From Rhizobiales bacterium GAS188 (GTDB lineage: Bacteria; Pseudomonadota; Alphaproteobacteria; Rhizobiales; Beijerinckiaceae), in NCBI GenBank assembly GCA_900104855.1, contig FNSS01000001.1, forward strand, positions 6,891,001 through 6,955,000: 64,000 bases of DNA. The letters are read 5' to 3'. The position numbers were made by a program, and so were the translations under genes. The notes under the pieces are model-generated. The model was not told the DNA's origin. It worked only from the letters and a program-made list of their open reading frames with translations, and searched no databases. Positions 1-10,491 of the stretch are shown here, piece by piece. Position 1 is the first letter of the stretch. The number at the start of each line of letters is the position of its first letter.

Positions 1-27
1 CAGCGTCCGGTCGAGGTCGAATGCCTT

Positions 28-147
28 GCTCGCAAGACCGCGCTTTGCAGGACCCTGCTTTGCGGGATTTGGCCTTGAAGGATTTGGTCTTGAAGGATTT
101 GCTTTCGAAGAACCTGGTTTCCAGGAACCTGGTTTCGAAGAAATTGG
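28..147. repeat. Degenerate 15-nt tandem repeat, about eight units
   Basis: Seven clear 15-nt units run from 43 to 147, and a weaker one covers 28-42. Each resembles yTTGaAGGAtTTGG. The block begins directly downstream of the VOC gene stop, which is on the minus strand at 150-152. Units differ by a few substitutions but keep length, so no frame is interrupted. Both forward reading frames give five-residue periodic peptides, which explains overlapping forward ORFs that I do not regard as genes. Similar short in-frame repeats occur at 29713-29748, 45783-45836, 45961-46020 and 58857-58892. Confidence 0.75.
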
Positions 148-149
148 CC

Positions 150-611
150 TCAAACCCAGCCCTCGATCTTCAGCCCGCTCGCCTTCTCAGCCTCCTCGCG
201 CGTCACCATCCGCACGGTCTGGCCAAAGGTCCAGACATGGCCTTCGGGATCGCGCGCCGCATAGACCCGGTCGCCGTAGAACTGATCTTCCGGCTCGCGC
301 ACGATCACCGCTCCGGCGGCACGCGCCCGGGCGCAATGCTCGTCGATGCCGTCGCGCAATTTCACATGGATGCCATGCGTGTTCTTGCCGCCAAGCGAGG
401 CGGGGCTTGCCGTGTACTCGGCCCATTCGCTGCCGACCATGATGTAGCCGTCGCCGAACCGCATCTCGGAATGGCCGAGCCGTCCTTCGGCATCGGTGAT
501 CACCATGCTGCGCTCAAAGCCGAAGGCGGTCTCGAGCCAGTCGAGCGCCGCGAAGGGATCGCGATAATAGACGGCGGTGCCGAAAGTCGGCCGTTGGACC
601 TTGTCGTTCAT
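150..611 (-). CDS. VOC (glyoxalase/bleomycin-resistance) family protein, PhnB-like
   Basis: The 153-residue protein has the vicinal-oxygen-chelate fold signature: an N-terminal segment with AVYYRDPFAALDWLETAFGF, and a C-terminal half ending in YAARDPEGHVWTFGQ, typical of PhnB/YdcN-type glyoxalase-like proteins. Family members are metal-dependent lyases, dioxygenases or drug-binding proteins, and the substrate cannot be read from sequence. The length equals a single two-module VOC subunit, and these usually dimerise. The gene is transcribed leftward, divergent from the transketolase-like gene, and is followed at once by a degenerate tandem repeat. Family is certain; function is not. Confidence 0.85.
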   Translation of the reverse strand: MNDKVQRPTFGTAVYYRDPFAALDWLETAFGFERSMVITDAEGRLGHSEMRFGDGYIMVGSEWAEYTASPASLGGKNTHGIHVKLRDGIDEHCARARAAGAVIVREPEDQFYGDRVYAARDPEGHVWTFGQTVRMVTREEAEKASGLKIEGWV

Positions 612-975
612 GAGTGCAAATCCTTCTCTCTTCGCGCAATAATTAACGGTGCGCGCAACTATCTGTCAAGCCGGAGGCGCCGGCGAACCGAGGCCCGCCG
701 AAACCCCGCTTGACAAGCCGACGGGGAGTGAACAGAGTGGCAACACGAAGGTGTCGGCAACACCATGCTGCAGTGCAGCGAGACCGAATCCGGGACATGA
801 CGCGTTCGCTGTAGATCTCCTGTTTTTAACAGCTGATCGCAATGCAGCATCGCCCGTGCATCGACCGGGATATGCGCATCCAGCCTGCTGCGCCTTTTCT
901 TCGCGGGATTTCGATGGCACAAAGACGCCTCGGGATCGCCGGCCGCGGGCGAGCCTCGTGTCGCAGAGGACCATC
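612..975. other. Divergent intergenic region, VOC gene / transketolase-like gene
   Basis: These 364 bases separate two divergent genes and should hold both promoters. The forward frame stays open upstream of the enzyme start at 976, but the translated extension (rich in R, P and S) resembles no transketolase N terminus and lacks a ribosome site. I see no RNA gene, terminator or clear operator. Confidence 0.4.
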
Positions 976-3369
976 ATGGACAAGCGCCTTCCCTTCCTCG
1001 CCGAGCTCGAGCGCAAGGTCTTGTGGTTGTCCACCTGGACGATCCACAACGCCAACCATCTGCGGGCGGGCGATGACAGCCTCAAGGTCGGCGGCCATCA
1101 GGCCTCCTCGGCCTCGCTCTCGACCATCCTGACGGCGCTCTATTTCGCGGTGCTGCGGCCCGAAGATCGGGTGGCGGTGAAACCGCATGCGAGCCCGATC
1201 TTCCATGCCATCCAATATCTGTTCGGCAACCAGACGCGCGAGAAGCTCGAGAATTTCCGCGGCTACAAAGGCGCGCAATCCTATCCGTCCCGCACCAAGG
1301 ATGTGGACGATGTCGATTTCTCGACAGGCTCCGTCGGGCTCGGCGTGGCGCAGACGCTGTTTGCGAGCCTCGTCCAGGATTACGTCAAGGCGCATGGCTG
1401 GGCCAAGGACCGGCGCGAAGGCCGCATGATCGCCCTCGTCGGCGATGCCGAGATGGACGAAGGCAATATCTTCGAGGCATTGCTCGAAGGCTGGAAGCAG
1501 GGCCTGCGCAATTGCTGGTGGATCATCGACTATAACCGCCAGAGCCTCGATGCGGTCATCCGCGAGGGGCTGTACGCGCGCTTCGAGGCGATCTTCCGCG
1601 CCTTCGGCTGGGATGTGGTGATCCTCAAATACGGCTCGCTGCAGCTTGCGGCCTTCAAGGAGCCGGGTGGCGAGAAGCTGCGGCAATGGATCGACACTGC
1701 GCCGAACCAGCTCTATTCGGCCTTGACCTTCCAGGGCGGGGCGGCCTGGCGCAAGCGGCTCCTCGACGATCTCGGCGATCAAGGCGAGATGACGCATCTC
1801 ATCGAGAGCCGCTCGGACGAGGAGCTGGCGAGATTGATGAGCAATCTCGGCGGGCATGATCTGCCGAGCCTGCTGCAGGCCTTCGAGGCGATCGACCATG
1901 ACCGCCCGACCGTGTTCATCGCCTATACGATCAAGGGTTTTGGTTTGCCGCTCGCCGGCCACAAGGACAACCATGCGGGGCTGCTGACGCCGACCCAGCT
2001 CGACCTCTATCGCCAGACGGTGGGCGTGCGGGCCGGCCATGAATGGGACAAGTTCGAGGCCTCGCGCCTCCCGCCCGAGGCCATGGAGCGTTTCCTCGGC
2101 GAGGTGCCCTTCGTGGCTGATGGCCGGCGCCGCTACGCCAGCCCGCGCCTCCCGGTTCCCGACGCGCTCGCCACGCCCCAGCAGCCGCGCCTGTCGACCC
2201 AGCAGGGTTTCGGCCTGCTCCTGAACGAGCTCGGCCGCAGCGATGCGCCGCTCGCCGACCGCATCGTCACCACTTCGCCCGATGTGACGGTCTCGACCAA
2301 TCTCGGCGCCTTCGTCAACCGGCGCGGCCTCTTCGCCCGCAAGGACATGAAGGACCTGTTCAAGGCCGAGCGCATTCCCTCGACCTTCACCTGGGATTTC
2401 TCGCCCAAGGGGCAGCATCTCGAGCTCGGCATCGCCGAGATGAACCTGTTCATCCTGCTTTCGGCGCTCGGCTTGTCGCATTCGCTGTTCGGCGAGCGCC
2501 TGATCCCGATCGGCACGCTCTACGACCCCTTCATCTCGCGCGGCCTCGATGCCCTGAACTATGCCTGCTACCAGGATGCCAGGTTCATCCTGGTGGCGAC
2601 GCCTTCGGGCGTGACCTTGGCGCCCGAGGGTGGCGCGCATCAATCGATCGGCACGCCCCTGATCGGCATCGCCCAGGACGGGCTCGCGGCCTTCGAGCCG
2701 GCCTTCGTCGACGAACTCTCGGTGATCTTGCGCTTCGCCTTCGACTATCTGCAGCGCTCGGGCGACGGCGAGCCCAATGAGCGGACCTGGCTGCGCGACG
2801 AGACGGGCGGCTCGGTCTATCTGCGGCTGTCGACCCGCCAGGTCGAGCAGCCGCAGCGCGACATGAGCGGGGCCTTGCGCGACGACATCATCGACGGCGC
2901 CTATTGGCTGCGCAAGCCCGGCCCCAATGCCCAGGTGGTGATCGCCTATACGGGGGCGGTGGCGCCCGAGGCGATCGAGGCGGTCGGGCTGATCGCCGAA
3001 GACCGGCGCGATGTCGGCCTGCTGGCCGTGACCTCCGCCGACCGCCTCAATGCCGGCTGGACCGCGGCGCAGCGTGCCCGCGAGCGCGGGTTGGTGCATG
3101 CACGCAGCCATATCGAGCGCCTGTTGGCCGAGGTGCCGCCCCATTGCGGATTGGTCACCGTGCTCGACGGGCATCCCGCGACGCTCGCCTGGCTCGGTTC
3201 CGTCATGGGCCATCGGACGCGTTCGCTCGGCGTCGAGCATTTCGGCCAGACTGGAACCATCGCCGATCTCTACCGGCATTTCGGCATCGACGCGCAAGCC
3301 ATCATCGCGGCCGCGCAGATGATCGCGCCGGGGCGACCCATCCGGCATTTGCGGGCTGTCCAGGGCTGA
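976..3369 (+). CDS. Transketolase / pyruvate dehydrogenase E1-like ThDP enzyme
   Basis: This 797-residue thiamine-diphosphate enzyme has the AceE-type layout: an N-terminal PP domain with HQASSAS, a ThDP motif GDAEMDEGN at about 156-164 followed by N187 (in IIDYNRQSLD), a central Pyr domain containing LELGIAEMNL, and a C-terminal transketolase domain. The family decarboxylates 2-oxo acids or moves ketol groups, and the substrate is uncertain here. I start at ATG 976 because AGAGGA sits 5 nt upstream and homology begins there; the frame is open further upstream without supporting features. No E2 or E3 gene is adjacent, so it may act as a stand-alone transketolase or with a complex encoded elsewhere. 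Confidence 0.85.
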   Translation: MDKRLPFLAELERKVLWLSTWTIHNANHLRAGDDSLKVGGHQASSASLSTILTALYFAVLRPEDRVAVKPHASPIFHAIQYLFGNQTREKLENFRGYKGAQSYPSRTKDVDDVDFSTGSVGLGVAQTLFASLVQDYVKAHGWAKDRREGRMIALVGDAEMDEGNIFEALLEGWKQGLRNCWWIIDYNRQSLDAVIREGLYARFEAIFRAFGWDVVILKYGSLQLAAFKEPGGEKLRQWIDTAPNQLYSALTFQGGAAWRKRLLDDLGDQGEMTHLIESRSDEELARLMSNLGGHDLPSLLQAFEAIDHDRPTVFIAYTIKGFGLPLAGHKDNHAGLLTPTQLDLYRQTVGVRAGHEWDKFEASRLPPEAMERFLGEVPFVADGRRRYASPRLPVPDALATPQQPRLSTQQGFGLLLNELGRSDAPLADRIVTTSPDVTVSTNLGAFVNRRGLFARKDMKDLFKAERIPSTFTWDFSPKGQHLELGIAEMNLFILLSALGLSHSLFGERLIPIGTLYDPFISRGLDALNYACYQDARFILVATPSGVTLAPEGGAHQSIGTPLIGIAQDGLAAFEPAFVDELSVILRFAFDYLQRSGDGEPNERTWLRDETGGSVYLRLSTRQVEQPQRDMSGALRDDIIDGAYWLRKPGPNAQVVIAYTGAVAPEAIEAVGLIAEDRRDVGLLAVTSADRLNAGWTAAQRARERGLVHARSHIERLLAEVPPHCGLVTVLDGHPATLAWLGSVMGHRTRSLGVEHFGQTGTIADLYRHFGIDAQAIIAAAQMIAPGRPIRHLRAVQG

Positions 3370-3466
3370 AGAGTTCTCAAGTCGGGTTGGTCGTGCCGGA
3401 ACATTCGGGGCCGGCCGAGCGTTACTGGGAGGTAACTCGCAACGACATTGCCGAGGAGATATTCCA

Positions 3467-3781
3467 GTGACTACGAGATCGCTCGTGACCACAAGATTGC
3501 TGAAGATGGCCGCCATCCTGAGCATGCTGGCCTTGCCGATGGCAGCCCAGGCCCAAGGCATCGGGCGCGGAGCGGCTGAGGGCGCGGCCGCCGGCAACAG
3601 GGCGGCCGGGCCGGTTGGCGCGGTCGTCGGCGGCACGGTCGGCGGAGTGGCGGGCGGCGTCACCGGCGGCGTCAAAGGCGTGCTCGGTGTGCCCCAGCGG
3701 ACCGGCTACTATCGTCATCACCACCGCTATCACCGCTACTCCCATCACTATCACCACTACTATCGGCACGCCCAGCGGTAG
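3467..3781 (+). CDS. Small secreted Gly/Ala-rich protein with His/Tyr-rich tail
   Basis: The 104-residue protein starts at GTG 3467 with GAGGAGAT just upstream. It has a hydrophobic leader cut probably after AAQAQ (about residue 30), then a Gly/Ala/Val-rich stretch with G-x-V-G-G repeats resembling glycine-zipper segments. The last 25 residues contain nine His and seven Tyr and could bind metal. It follows the transketolase-like gene by about 100 bp in the same direction and ends before the convergent glpK. I recognise no named family. A periplasmic or envelope protein with metal affinity is an inference from composition only. Confidence 0.7.
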   Translation: MTTRSLVTTRLLKMAAILSMLALPMAAQAQGIGRGAAEGAAAGNRAAGPVGAVVGGTVGGVAGGVTGGVKGVLGVPQRTGYYRHHHRYHRYSHHYHHYYRHAQR

Positions 3782-3859
3782 AGGTTCTGGATCGGCGCGC
3801 GGCAGGGTCCGCGCTCGTCGCCTGATCTGTGCGGGCGGTGGCTTAACGCGCGCGGGGGG

Positions 3860-5353
<1,494 letters not shown>

Positions 5354-5387
5354 GCATGTGCCCCTTCGGCTTGTCCGAGCCGCCGCG

Positions 5388-6917
5388 TCATGGAGATGGC
5401 GGCGAAGCGCTGCGGCGGCCTTCGAGATAGGCTGCGATCTCGCCGGCCGTGCTCTGCGGCAGATGCAATCCGAGCTTGCTGCGGCGCCACAGGATGTCCT
5501 CGGCGGTCACGGCCCATTCGCTGCTCACGAGATAGTCGATCTCGGCCGCGGTCAATCCCTTGCCGAAATCGCGCCCGAGATCCTCGGCACGCTGCGCCTT
5601 GCCGATGAAGGCTTCGAGGCGCGTGCCATAGGCCCGGGCCAGGCGGCGTGCCGCATCGGCGGCGAGGAACGGCTTGCGGGCCCGGAGCGCCGCGACGAAG
5701 GCGTCGAAATCGCCATCGGCAATATCGCCGCCTGGCAGGGTCGAGGTCTCGGTCCAGGCCGGCCCCATGGCCGGGAAGAAGCGGGCGAGCTCGTCCATGG
5801 CGTGCTCGGCGAGCCGGCGGAAGGTGGTGATCTTGCCGCCGAACACCGACAGCGCCGGAGGGGCGCCGCCCGCCGCCTCGAGGTCGAAGACGTAGTCGCG
5901 CGTCACCACCGAGGCCTTGAGCGAGCCGTCATCGAAGAGGGGACGCACGCCCGCATAGCTCCACACCACATCCTTCGACTCGACCGGGGTGCGGAAGCAA
6001 TGGGAGACGCTGTCGCAGAGATAGCGCGTCTCCTCCTCGCTGATGGCGACCCTGTGCGGCTCCTGGTCATAGGCGATGTCGGTCGTGCCGATCAGGGTGA
6101 AGTCGCGCTCATAGGGGATGGTGAAGACGATGCGCTTATCGGCATTCTGCAGGATATAGGCGTGCTCGCCCTCATAGAGACGGCGCACCACGATATGGCT
6201 GCCCTTGATCAGTCGCACATTCTTCGAGCTCTCCACGCCGAGCCGCGTTCTGAGCACCTCGGCGACCCAGGGACCGGCCGCGTTGACGAGGGCGCGCGCC
6301 CTGACATGACGCGTACCGCCGCCCGCGTCCTGCAAGGCGATGTTCCAGCCATCCCCCTCGCGCCGTGCCGAGACGAAGCGCGTGCGCACGCAGATCTCGG
6401 CGCCGCGCTCCCTGGCGTCCATGGCGGCGAGCACCACGAGGCGGCTGTCTTCGACCCAGCAATCCGAATAGGCGAAGCCGACCTTGAAGCTCTCCTTCAA
6501 GGGCTTGCCGTAGGGATGTTCTGCGAAGCGGATCGTCTCGCAGCCGGGCAGGCGCTTGCGCGGCGCGATATGGTCGTAGAGGAAGAGCCCGAGCCGCACG
6601 AGCCAGGCCGGGCGGATGCCGCGGTCATGGGGCAAGACGAAGCGCAGCGGCCAGATGATATGGGGCGCGGCCTGGAGCAGGCGCTCGCGCTCCGTCAGGG
6701 CTTCGCGCACCAGGCGGAATTCGAATAGCTCGAGATAGCGCAGGCCGCCATGGATCAGCTTGGTCGAGGCCGAGGAGGTGCCGCCGGCGAGGTCGCCCTG
6801 CTCGGCGAGCAGGACCGACAGGCCGCGACCCGCCGCGTCGCGGGCGATGCCGCAACCATTGATGCCGCCGCCGATGACGACGATGTCGAAAGCGTCTGGC
6901 GCAGCGCCCGCTTGCAA
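5388..6917 (-). CDS. glpD: Aerobic glycerol-3-phosphate dehydrogenase (FAD)
   Basis: The 509-residue membrane-associated flavoenzyme oxidises glycerol-3-phosphate to dihydroxyacetone phosphate and passes electrons to quinone. The N-terminal Rossmann motif is [20 protein letters not shown]. GlpD motifs follow: [16 protein letters not shown], an ALVNAAGPW segment, [10 protein letters not shown], and a C-terminal DAO_C domain with [17 protein letters not shown]. The start is TTG at 6917, supported by GGAGGG six bases upstream. It sits between glpR and glpK in one leftward unit. The 103-bp gap before it carries an inverted TTTCGT-type repeat that could bind GlpR. Confidence 0.97.
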   Translation of the reverse strand: MQAGAAPDAFDIVVIGGGINGCGIARDAAGRGLSVLLAEQGDLAGGTSSASTKLIHGGLRYLELFEFRLVREALTERERLLQAAPHIIWPLRFVLPHDRGIRPAWLVRLGLFLYDHIAPRKRLPGCETIRFAEHPYGKPLKESFKVGFAYSDCWVEDSRLVVLAAMDARERGAEICVRTRFVSARREGDGWNIALQDAGGGTRHVRARALVNAAGPWVAEVLRTRLGVESSKNVRLIKGSHIVVRRLYEGEHAYILQNADKRIVFTIPYERDFTLIGTTDIAYDQEPHRVAISEEETRYLCDSVSHCFRTPVESKDVVWSYAGVRPLFDDGSLKASVVTRDYVFDLEAAGGAPPALSVFGGKITTFRRLAEHAMDELARFFPAMGPAWTETSTLPGGDIADGDFDAFVAALRARKPFLAADAARRLARAYGTRLEAFIGKAQRAEDLGRDFGKGLTAAEIDYLVSSEWAVTAEDILWRRSKLGLHLPQSTAGEIAAYLEGRRSASPPSP

Positions 6918-6956
6918 GCCGGTCCCTCCATCGCAGCCTCGTCGCCGCGATCCCTA

Positions 6957-7001
6957 TTTCGTCTTCGTTTCGACGCTATCTGAACCACAAAACGAAAACA
7001 A
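6957..7001. promoter_or_regulatory. Candidate GlpR operator upstream of glpD
   Basis: Two AT-rich half sites face each other in the short gap between glpR and glpD: TTTCGTCTTCGTTT at 6957-6970 and AAAACGAAAACAA at 6989-7001, whose complement is TTGTTTTCGTTTT. DeoR/GlpR-family regulators commonly bind repeated TTTCG-type elements, and a GlpR-like gene is adjacent. The site is inferred from symmetry and position, with no footprint or cross-genome comparison. Confidence 0.45.
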
Positions 7002-7020
7002 GCGAGGAGGCGCCGCGACG

Positions 7021-7809
7021 CTAGCCGCCGCCCTCGTCGCTCGCCCCACCGACCTCGATCACCCGAACCCCTTTTGCTGCGCAGGTCCCGGCGATCTCGG
7101 CATTGGGCAGCCGGTCGGTGACCAAGACGTCGATGTCGCTCAGATGCCCGATGCGCACCGGCGCGCTGCGCTCGAATTTCATCCTGTCGGCGACCAGGAT
7201 GGTCTGGCGGGCATTCTCGATGATGGCGCGCGCCACCTGCACCTCGCGAAAGTCGAAATCGAGAAGCGCGCCGTCGCTGTCGATGGCCGAGACGCCGACG
7301 ATGGCATGGTCGACCTTGAATTGGCGGATGAAGTCCACAGCCGCCTTGCCGATCACCGCGCCATCGGCGCGACGCACCGGCCCGCCCGCGATGATCACCT
7401 CGATCCTCGGATGCGGGTAGAGCAGGGTGGCGACATTGAGGTTGTTGGTGATGACGAGCAGGCCCTGATGGTCCTGCAAGGCGCGCGCGACCTCCTCGGT
7501 GGTGGTGCCGATATTGACGAACAACGAGGCGTTGTCGGGGATCAGGGCAGCGGCGGCGCGGCCGATCGCCTGTTTCTCGGCCTGGTTGATGAAGCGCCTC
7601 GCCTCGTAGGCGAGGTTCTCGACGCCGGAGGCGATCACCGCCCCGCCATGGACGCGCGACAGCAGGCGGCGCGAGCCCATCTCGTTCAGGTCCTTGCGGA
7701 TGGTCTGCGTCGTCACCTTGAGCCGGCTCGCCAGCTCGTCGACCGAGACCCGGCCGGCCTGACGCGCGAGTTCCAGGATGCTTTCCTGGCGTGGGTTCAG
7801 CTTATCCAT
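7021..7809 (-). CDS. glpR: DeoR/GlpR-family transcriptional repressor
   Basis: The 262-residue protein has an N-terminal DeoR helix-turn-helix (about 5-60: RQESILELARQAGRVSVDEL, then TTQTIRKDL) and a C-terminal DeoR sensor domain with GTTTEEVARAL and a sugar-phosphate-binding-like NNLNVATLL. Such regulators usually respond to phosphorylated sugars or glycerol-3-phosphate. Start 7809 is chosen over 7833 because AGGAAGG lies just upstream and the family begins with the short pre-HTH segment. Its place directly upstream of glpD and glpK supports GlpR identity and autoregulation of the unit. Confidence 0.9.
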   Translation of the reverse strand: MDKLNPRQESILELARQAGRVSVDELASRLKVTTQTIRKDLNEMGSRRLLSRVHGGAVIASGVENLAYEARRFINQAEKQAIGRAAAALIPDNASLFVNIGTTTEEVARALQDHQGLLVITNNLNVATLLYPHPRIEVIIAGGPVRRADGAVIGKAAVDFIRQFKVDHAIVGVSAIDSDGALLDFDFREVQVARAIIENARQTILVADRMKFERSAPVRIGHLSDIDVLVTDRLPNAEIAGTCAAKGVRVIEVGGASDEGGG

Positions 7810-7872
7810 CAGCCCTTCCTGCAGGCGCCTCATCTTGTCCAGAAGGCACCGCCGCCTTGCACGACTTGTAGC

Positions 7873-8736
7873 TCAGGCGCGGCCGCGGCGCGATTTCTCG
7901 GGTCGCACCCGCAGCGAGATCCAGTTGCGCAGCTCGGTCAACCGCAATTCGGCGTCGATGAGCTCGGGCTGGATGCCGAGTCGCCAGGCGATGTCGCTGC
8001 GCCTGGGGTCGCGATCGAGGTCGCGCAGCTCGGCGCAATACGCCTTGCCCTGCGCCTCGTTGGCGAACATGCCCTCTTGGGCGAGCGAGGCGGCGCGACG
8101 CTCGATGATGGTGCCCAATTCGGTCAGCGAAAACTCGGGGTGATACTGCACGCCCCAGAAGACGCCGCCCGCATGGCGGATCTCGGCTGCCTGCACGATC
8201 GCGAAGCGATTATGGGCGAGGATGGTGGCGTCGCCCGGCGGAACGGCGACCACGTCGAGATGGGTGCAGGGCGCGTCGAAGGCCCCTGGTCGACCTGCGA
8301 GCAAGGGATGCTTGCTGCCGGCTTCGGTAACCGCGATGTTGCGCGCTATGCCGACCTCGCGGCCGAGCGGGTTCTTGACGACGCTGCCGCCGCTCGCGGC
8401 GGTAGCGAGCTGCAGGCCCCAGCAGGAACCGAAGAAGGCCGTCTTCGAAGCATAGACGGCGCGCGCCAGTTCGAGCTGGCGCTCGATCGCTTCGCCGCCA
8501 TCATAGATGTTGAGGGCGGAGCCCGTGACCGCGACCCCGTCATACTCCTCGAGCCCTTGGGCATTGGGCAGATTGGCGCCGCGATCGGCCGGAAAGCAGA
8601 TGTCGCAGACGGCGTCGGGCGCGATGGCACGCAGCGTATCGGCATAGGATTGCGAGGGCGTCTTGCCGTAGCTCGTCCGGTGGGCCTCGCGTGCCGCCTG
8701 CACATTGCCATCGACCACCAATAGCCTGAGCGACAT
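7873..8736 (-). CDS. Class I glutamine amidotransferase-like protein
   Basis: The 287-residue protein carries a GATase1 fold: nucleophile Cys105 in FGSCWGLQ and the His199/Glu201 pair in VQYHPEFS, so the hydrolytic triad is complete. Free-standing members hydrolyse glutamine or gamma-glutamyl compounds, or supply ammonia to a partner; GMP-synthase-like proteins share this architecture. The last 60 or so residues are charged and outside the core. I start at ATG 8736 (MSLRLLVVDG), because an upstream in-frame extension is low-complexity and basic. It lies 63 bp upstream of glpR in the same direction, but a role in glycerol use is not evident. Confidence 0.85.
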   Translation of the reverse strand: MSLRLLVVDGNVQAAREAHRTSYGKTPSQSYADTLRAIAPDAVCDICFPADRGANLPNAQGLEEYDGVAVTGSALNIYDGGEAIERQLELARAVYASKTAFFGSCWGLQLATAASGGSVVKNPLGREVGIARNIAVTEAGSKHPLLAGRPGAFDAPCTHLDVVAVPPGDATILAHNRFAIVQAAEIRHAGGVFWGVQYHPEFSLTELGTIIERRAASLAQEGMFANEAQGKAYCAELRDLDRDPRRSDIAWRLGIQPELIDAELRLTELRNWISLRVRPEKSRRGRA

Positions 8737-8858
8737 GTCGAACCTTCGAGATTGCGGGTGAATGATGGGCTGTGAGCCCGGCGGGAGCGTGACAGGATGG
8801 CCAAGGCGGCGGAACCGGAACTTTCGACTTTGGGAATTATCAGCTCCGTGGCTCTTGG

Positions 8859-8996
8859 TCACGCGACGAGCGCGCGATCGTGAAGGGCAGGCCGCCTGAT
8901 TGCGGTGGGACGCGCCGCGACGGCCACCGTCTCGGCCTTGACGGGCGCCACCGCCTTGCGCCACTCATCCTTCGCCATCCTCGAAAAGACAGGCAT
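8859..8996 (-). CDS. Possible 45-residue basic small protein
   Basis: This short reading frame (MPVFSRMAKDEWRKAV... ending ALVA) lies in the divergent region between the amidotransferase and M20 genes. It has strongly GC-ending codons like local genes and AAGG three bases before its ATG, which is closer than ideal. No signal peptide or membrane segment is visible, and I recognise no family. It could equally be untranslated leader or chance. Conservation across relatives would decide. Confidence 0.25.
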   Translation of the reverse strand: MPVFSRMAKDEWRKAVAPVKAETVAVAARPTAIRRPALHDRALVA

Positions 8997-9076
8997 GGTC
9001 CTTGCCCGTTCCCGATCGGCGTCGCGGCGAGGTCTGGCCTGAGAGGCAATCGCCGGAGCTCAACGCGGAAAATCCC

Positions 9077-10238
9077 ATGCCCAATCTCGAACTGATCGAC
9101 AGCTATGCGGACGAACTCACTGCCATTCGCCGCGATATCCACGCCCATCCGGAGATCGGCTTCGAGGAAAAGCGCACCTCCGCGCTGGTGGCCGAGAAGC
9201 TGCAGGGCTGGGGTGTCGAGGTGCATCGCGGCCTTGGCGGCACCGGCGTCATCGGCATCGTCAAGGGGCGCAAGGACAATGGCAAGCGCATCGGCCTGCG
9301 CGCCGATATGGATGCGCTTCCGATGGAGGAGGCCACCAATCTTCCCTGGCGTTCCACCATCCCCAACCGCTTCCATGGCTGCGGCCATGACGGCCACACC
9401 ACGATCCTGCTCGGCACGGCGCGCTATCTTGCCGAGACCCGCAATTTCGACGGCTCGGCCGTCCTGATCTTCCAGCCGGCCGAGGAGGGGCTGGGCGGCG
9501 CGCGCGCCATGTTGAAGGATGGGCTGTTCCAGAAATTCCCATGCGACGAGGTCTATGGGCTGCACAACGCGCCCGATCTCGCGCCGCGCCAGGTGACGGT
9601 GCTGCCGGGGCCGGCCATGGCGGGAGCCGATTTCTTCGACATCACCGTGAAGGGCTATGGCAGCCATGGCGCCATGCCGCAATTCTCCAAGGACCCGATC
9701 ATCGCCGCCATGACGCTCGGCCAGGCCTTGCAGACCATCGTCAGCCGCAACGCCGATCCGCTCGAGGCGGCAGTGGTCTCGATCACGCAATTCCATGCAG
9801 GGTCGGCCTATAACGTCATCCCGGGCGAGGCGAAGCTCGCCGGCACCATCCGCACCTTCTCCGACGCGCTGCGGGCTCTCGCGCGAGCGCATGCGCACAA
9901 TCGCTGCCGGCATCGCTGCGAGCTTTGGGGTCGAGATCGATGTCGATATCCGCGACATCTTCACGGTGCTCGAGAACCATCCTGAGCAGACCGACGCCGT
10001 CGCCAAGGTCGCAACCGAGATCGTGGGTGCCGAGAACCTGTCGATGACCCCGTCCCCCAAAATGGGGAGCGAGGATTTCGCCGATATGCTGCGCGCGGTC
10101 CCAGGTGCCTATTTCTGGGTCGGCCATGAAGGCTCCGTGCCCGTCCATAATCCGGGCTTCGTGCTCGACGATGCCATCTTGCCGGTCGGCGCGAGCCTGA
10201 TGGCCCGCATCATCGAGACGCGCATGCCATTGGGGTGA
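9077..10238 (+). pseudogene. M20-family amidohydrolase (hippurate hydrolase-like), frameshifted
   Basis: The first 268 codons encode a normal M20D peptidase/amidohydrolase: DIHAHPEIGFEE, RADMDALPME, metal-binding GCGHDGH, the QPAEEG catalytic Glu region and a dimerisation domain with GSHGAMP. After the codon at 9878-9880 the frame is lost and the first frame stops at 9985. The rest of the protein (RERMRTIAAG, PKMGSEDFA, HNPGF) continues in the next frame to 10238. Family spacing (L-x-x-R-R-M) suggests loss of two bases at about 9881. This is a recent pseudogene or a sequencing error. Intact relatives hydrolyse N-acyl amino acids such as hippurate. Confidence 0.85.
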
Positions 10239-10245
10239 AGGCTTT

Positions 10246-10383
10246 CCCTCTCCCGCCCCTTGAGGCGGGAGAGGGTGCCGAGACGAAGTCGAGGCGGGTG
10301 AGGGACGCCTGTGAAGCGCTCGACGGTCCCTCATCCGACCTCACTACGTTCGGCCACCTTCTCCCGCGAAGAGCGGGAGAAGG
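10246..10383. repeat. Hairpin-ended dispersed repeat, copy A
   Basis: The element starts with a CTCTCCCGCC / GGCGGGAGAG hairpin and ends with a CTTCTCCCGC / GCGGGAGAAG hairpin. About 90 bp lie between them, including GTGCCGAGACGAAG and GAAGCGCTC. A homologous copy in reverse orientation is at 44218-44346. It lies between the M20 pseudogene and the LIV transporter promoter. It encodes nothing obvious and may be a REP/MITE-like mobile palindrome. Confidence 0.8.
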
Positions 10384-10428
10384 AATGGCGCACCGCGCTA
10401 GGAGCCGCTCGGTTGTGTCCCAAAAATA

Positions 10429-10442
10429 ATTAGATATATAAT
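10429..10442 (+). promoter_or_regulatory. Candidate MarR-type operator upstream of the LIV transporter operon
   Basis: The 14-mer ATTAGATATATAAT sits in an AT-rich island (about 10422-10450) 50 bp before the start of the first transporter gene. Its exact reverse complement occurs at 17263-17276, upstream of the marR gene and the first amidohydrolase. MarR regulators typically bind such AT-rich near-palindromes. The match is seen directly; binding is inferred. Confidence 0.6.
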
Positions 10443-10491
10443 CATCTGATAGCTACCCAATAGCGGATGGCGGTCGGTGGGAGGAGATGGT

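Noticed and set aside
21-713. Forward ORFs across the 15-nt repeat and VOC gene
   Set aside because: The pentapeptide-like periodicity looked like a pentapeptide-repeat protein, but it lacks the A(D/N)Lxx pattern and continues as antisense of the VOC gene.
826-3675. 949-codon leftward ORF opposite the transketolase-like gene
   Set aside because: It is the antisense shadow of a strongly conserved enzyme in high-GC DNA; its translation has no domain and an unnatural R/A/D-rich composition.
10246-10383. Repeated CTCCCGC arms considered as CRISPR or attachment sites
   Set aside because: Only two hairpins per element, no regular spacers, no cas genes or integrase.
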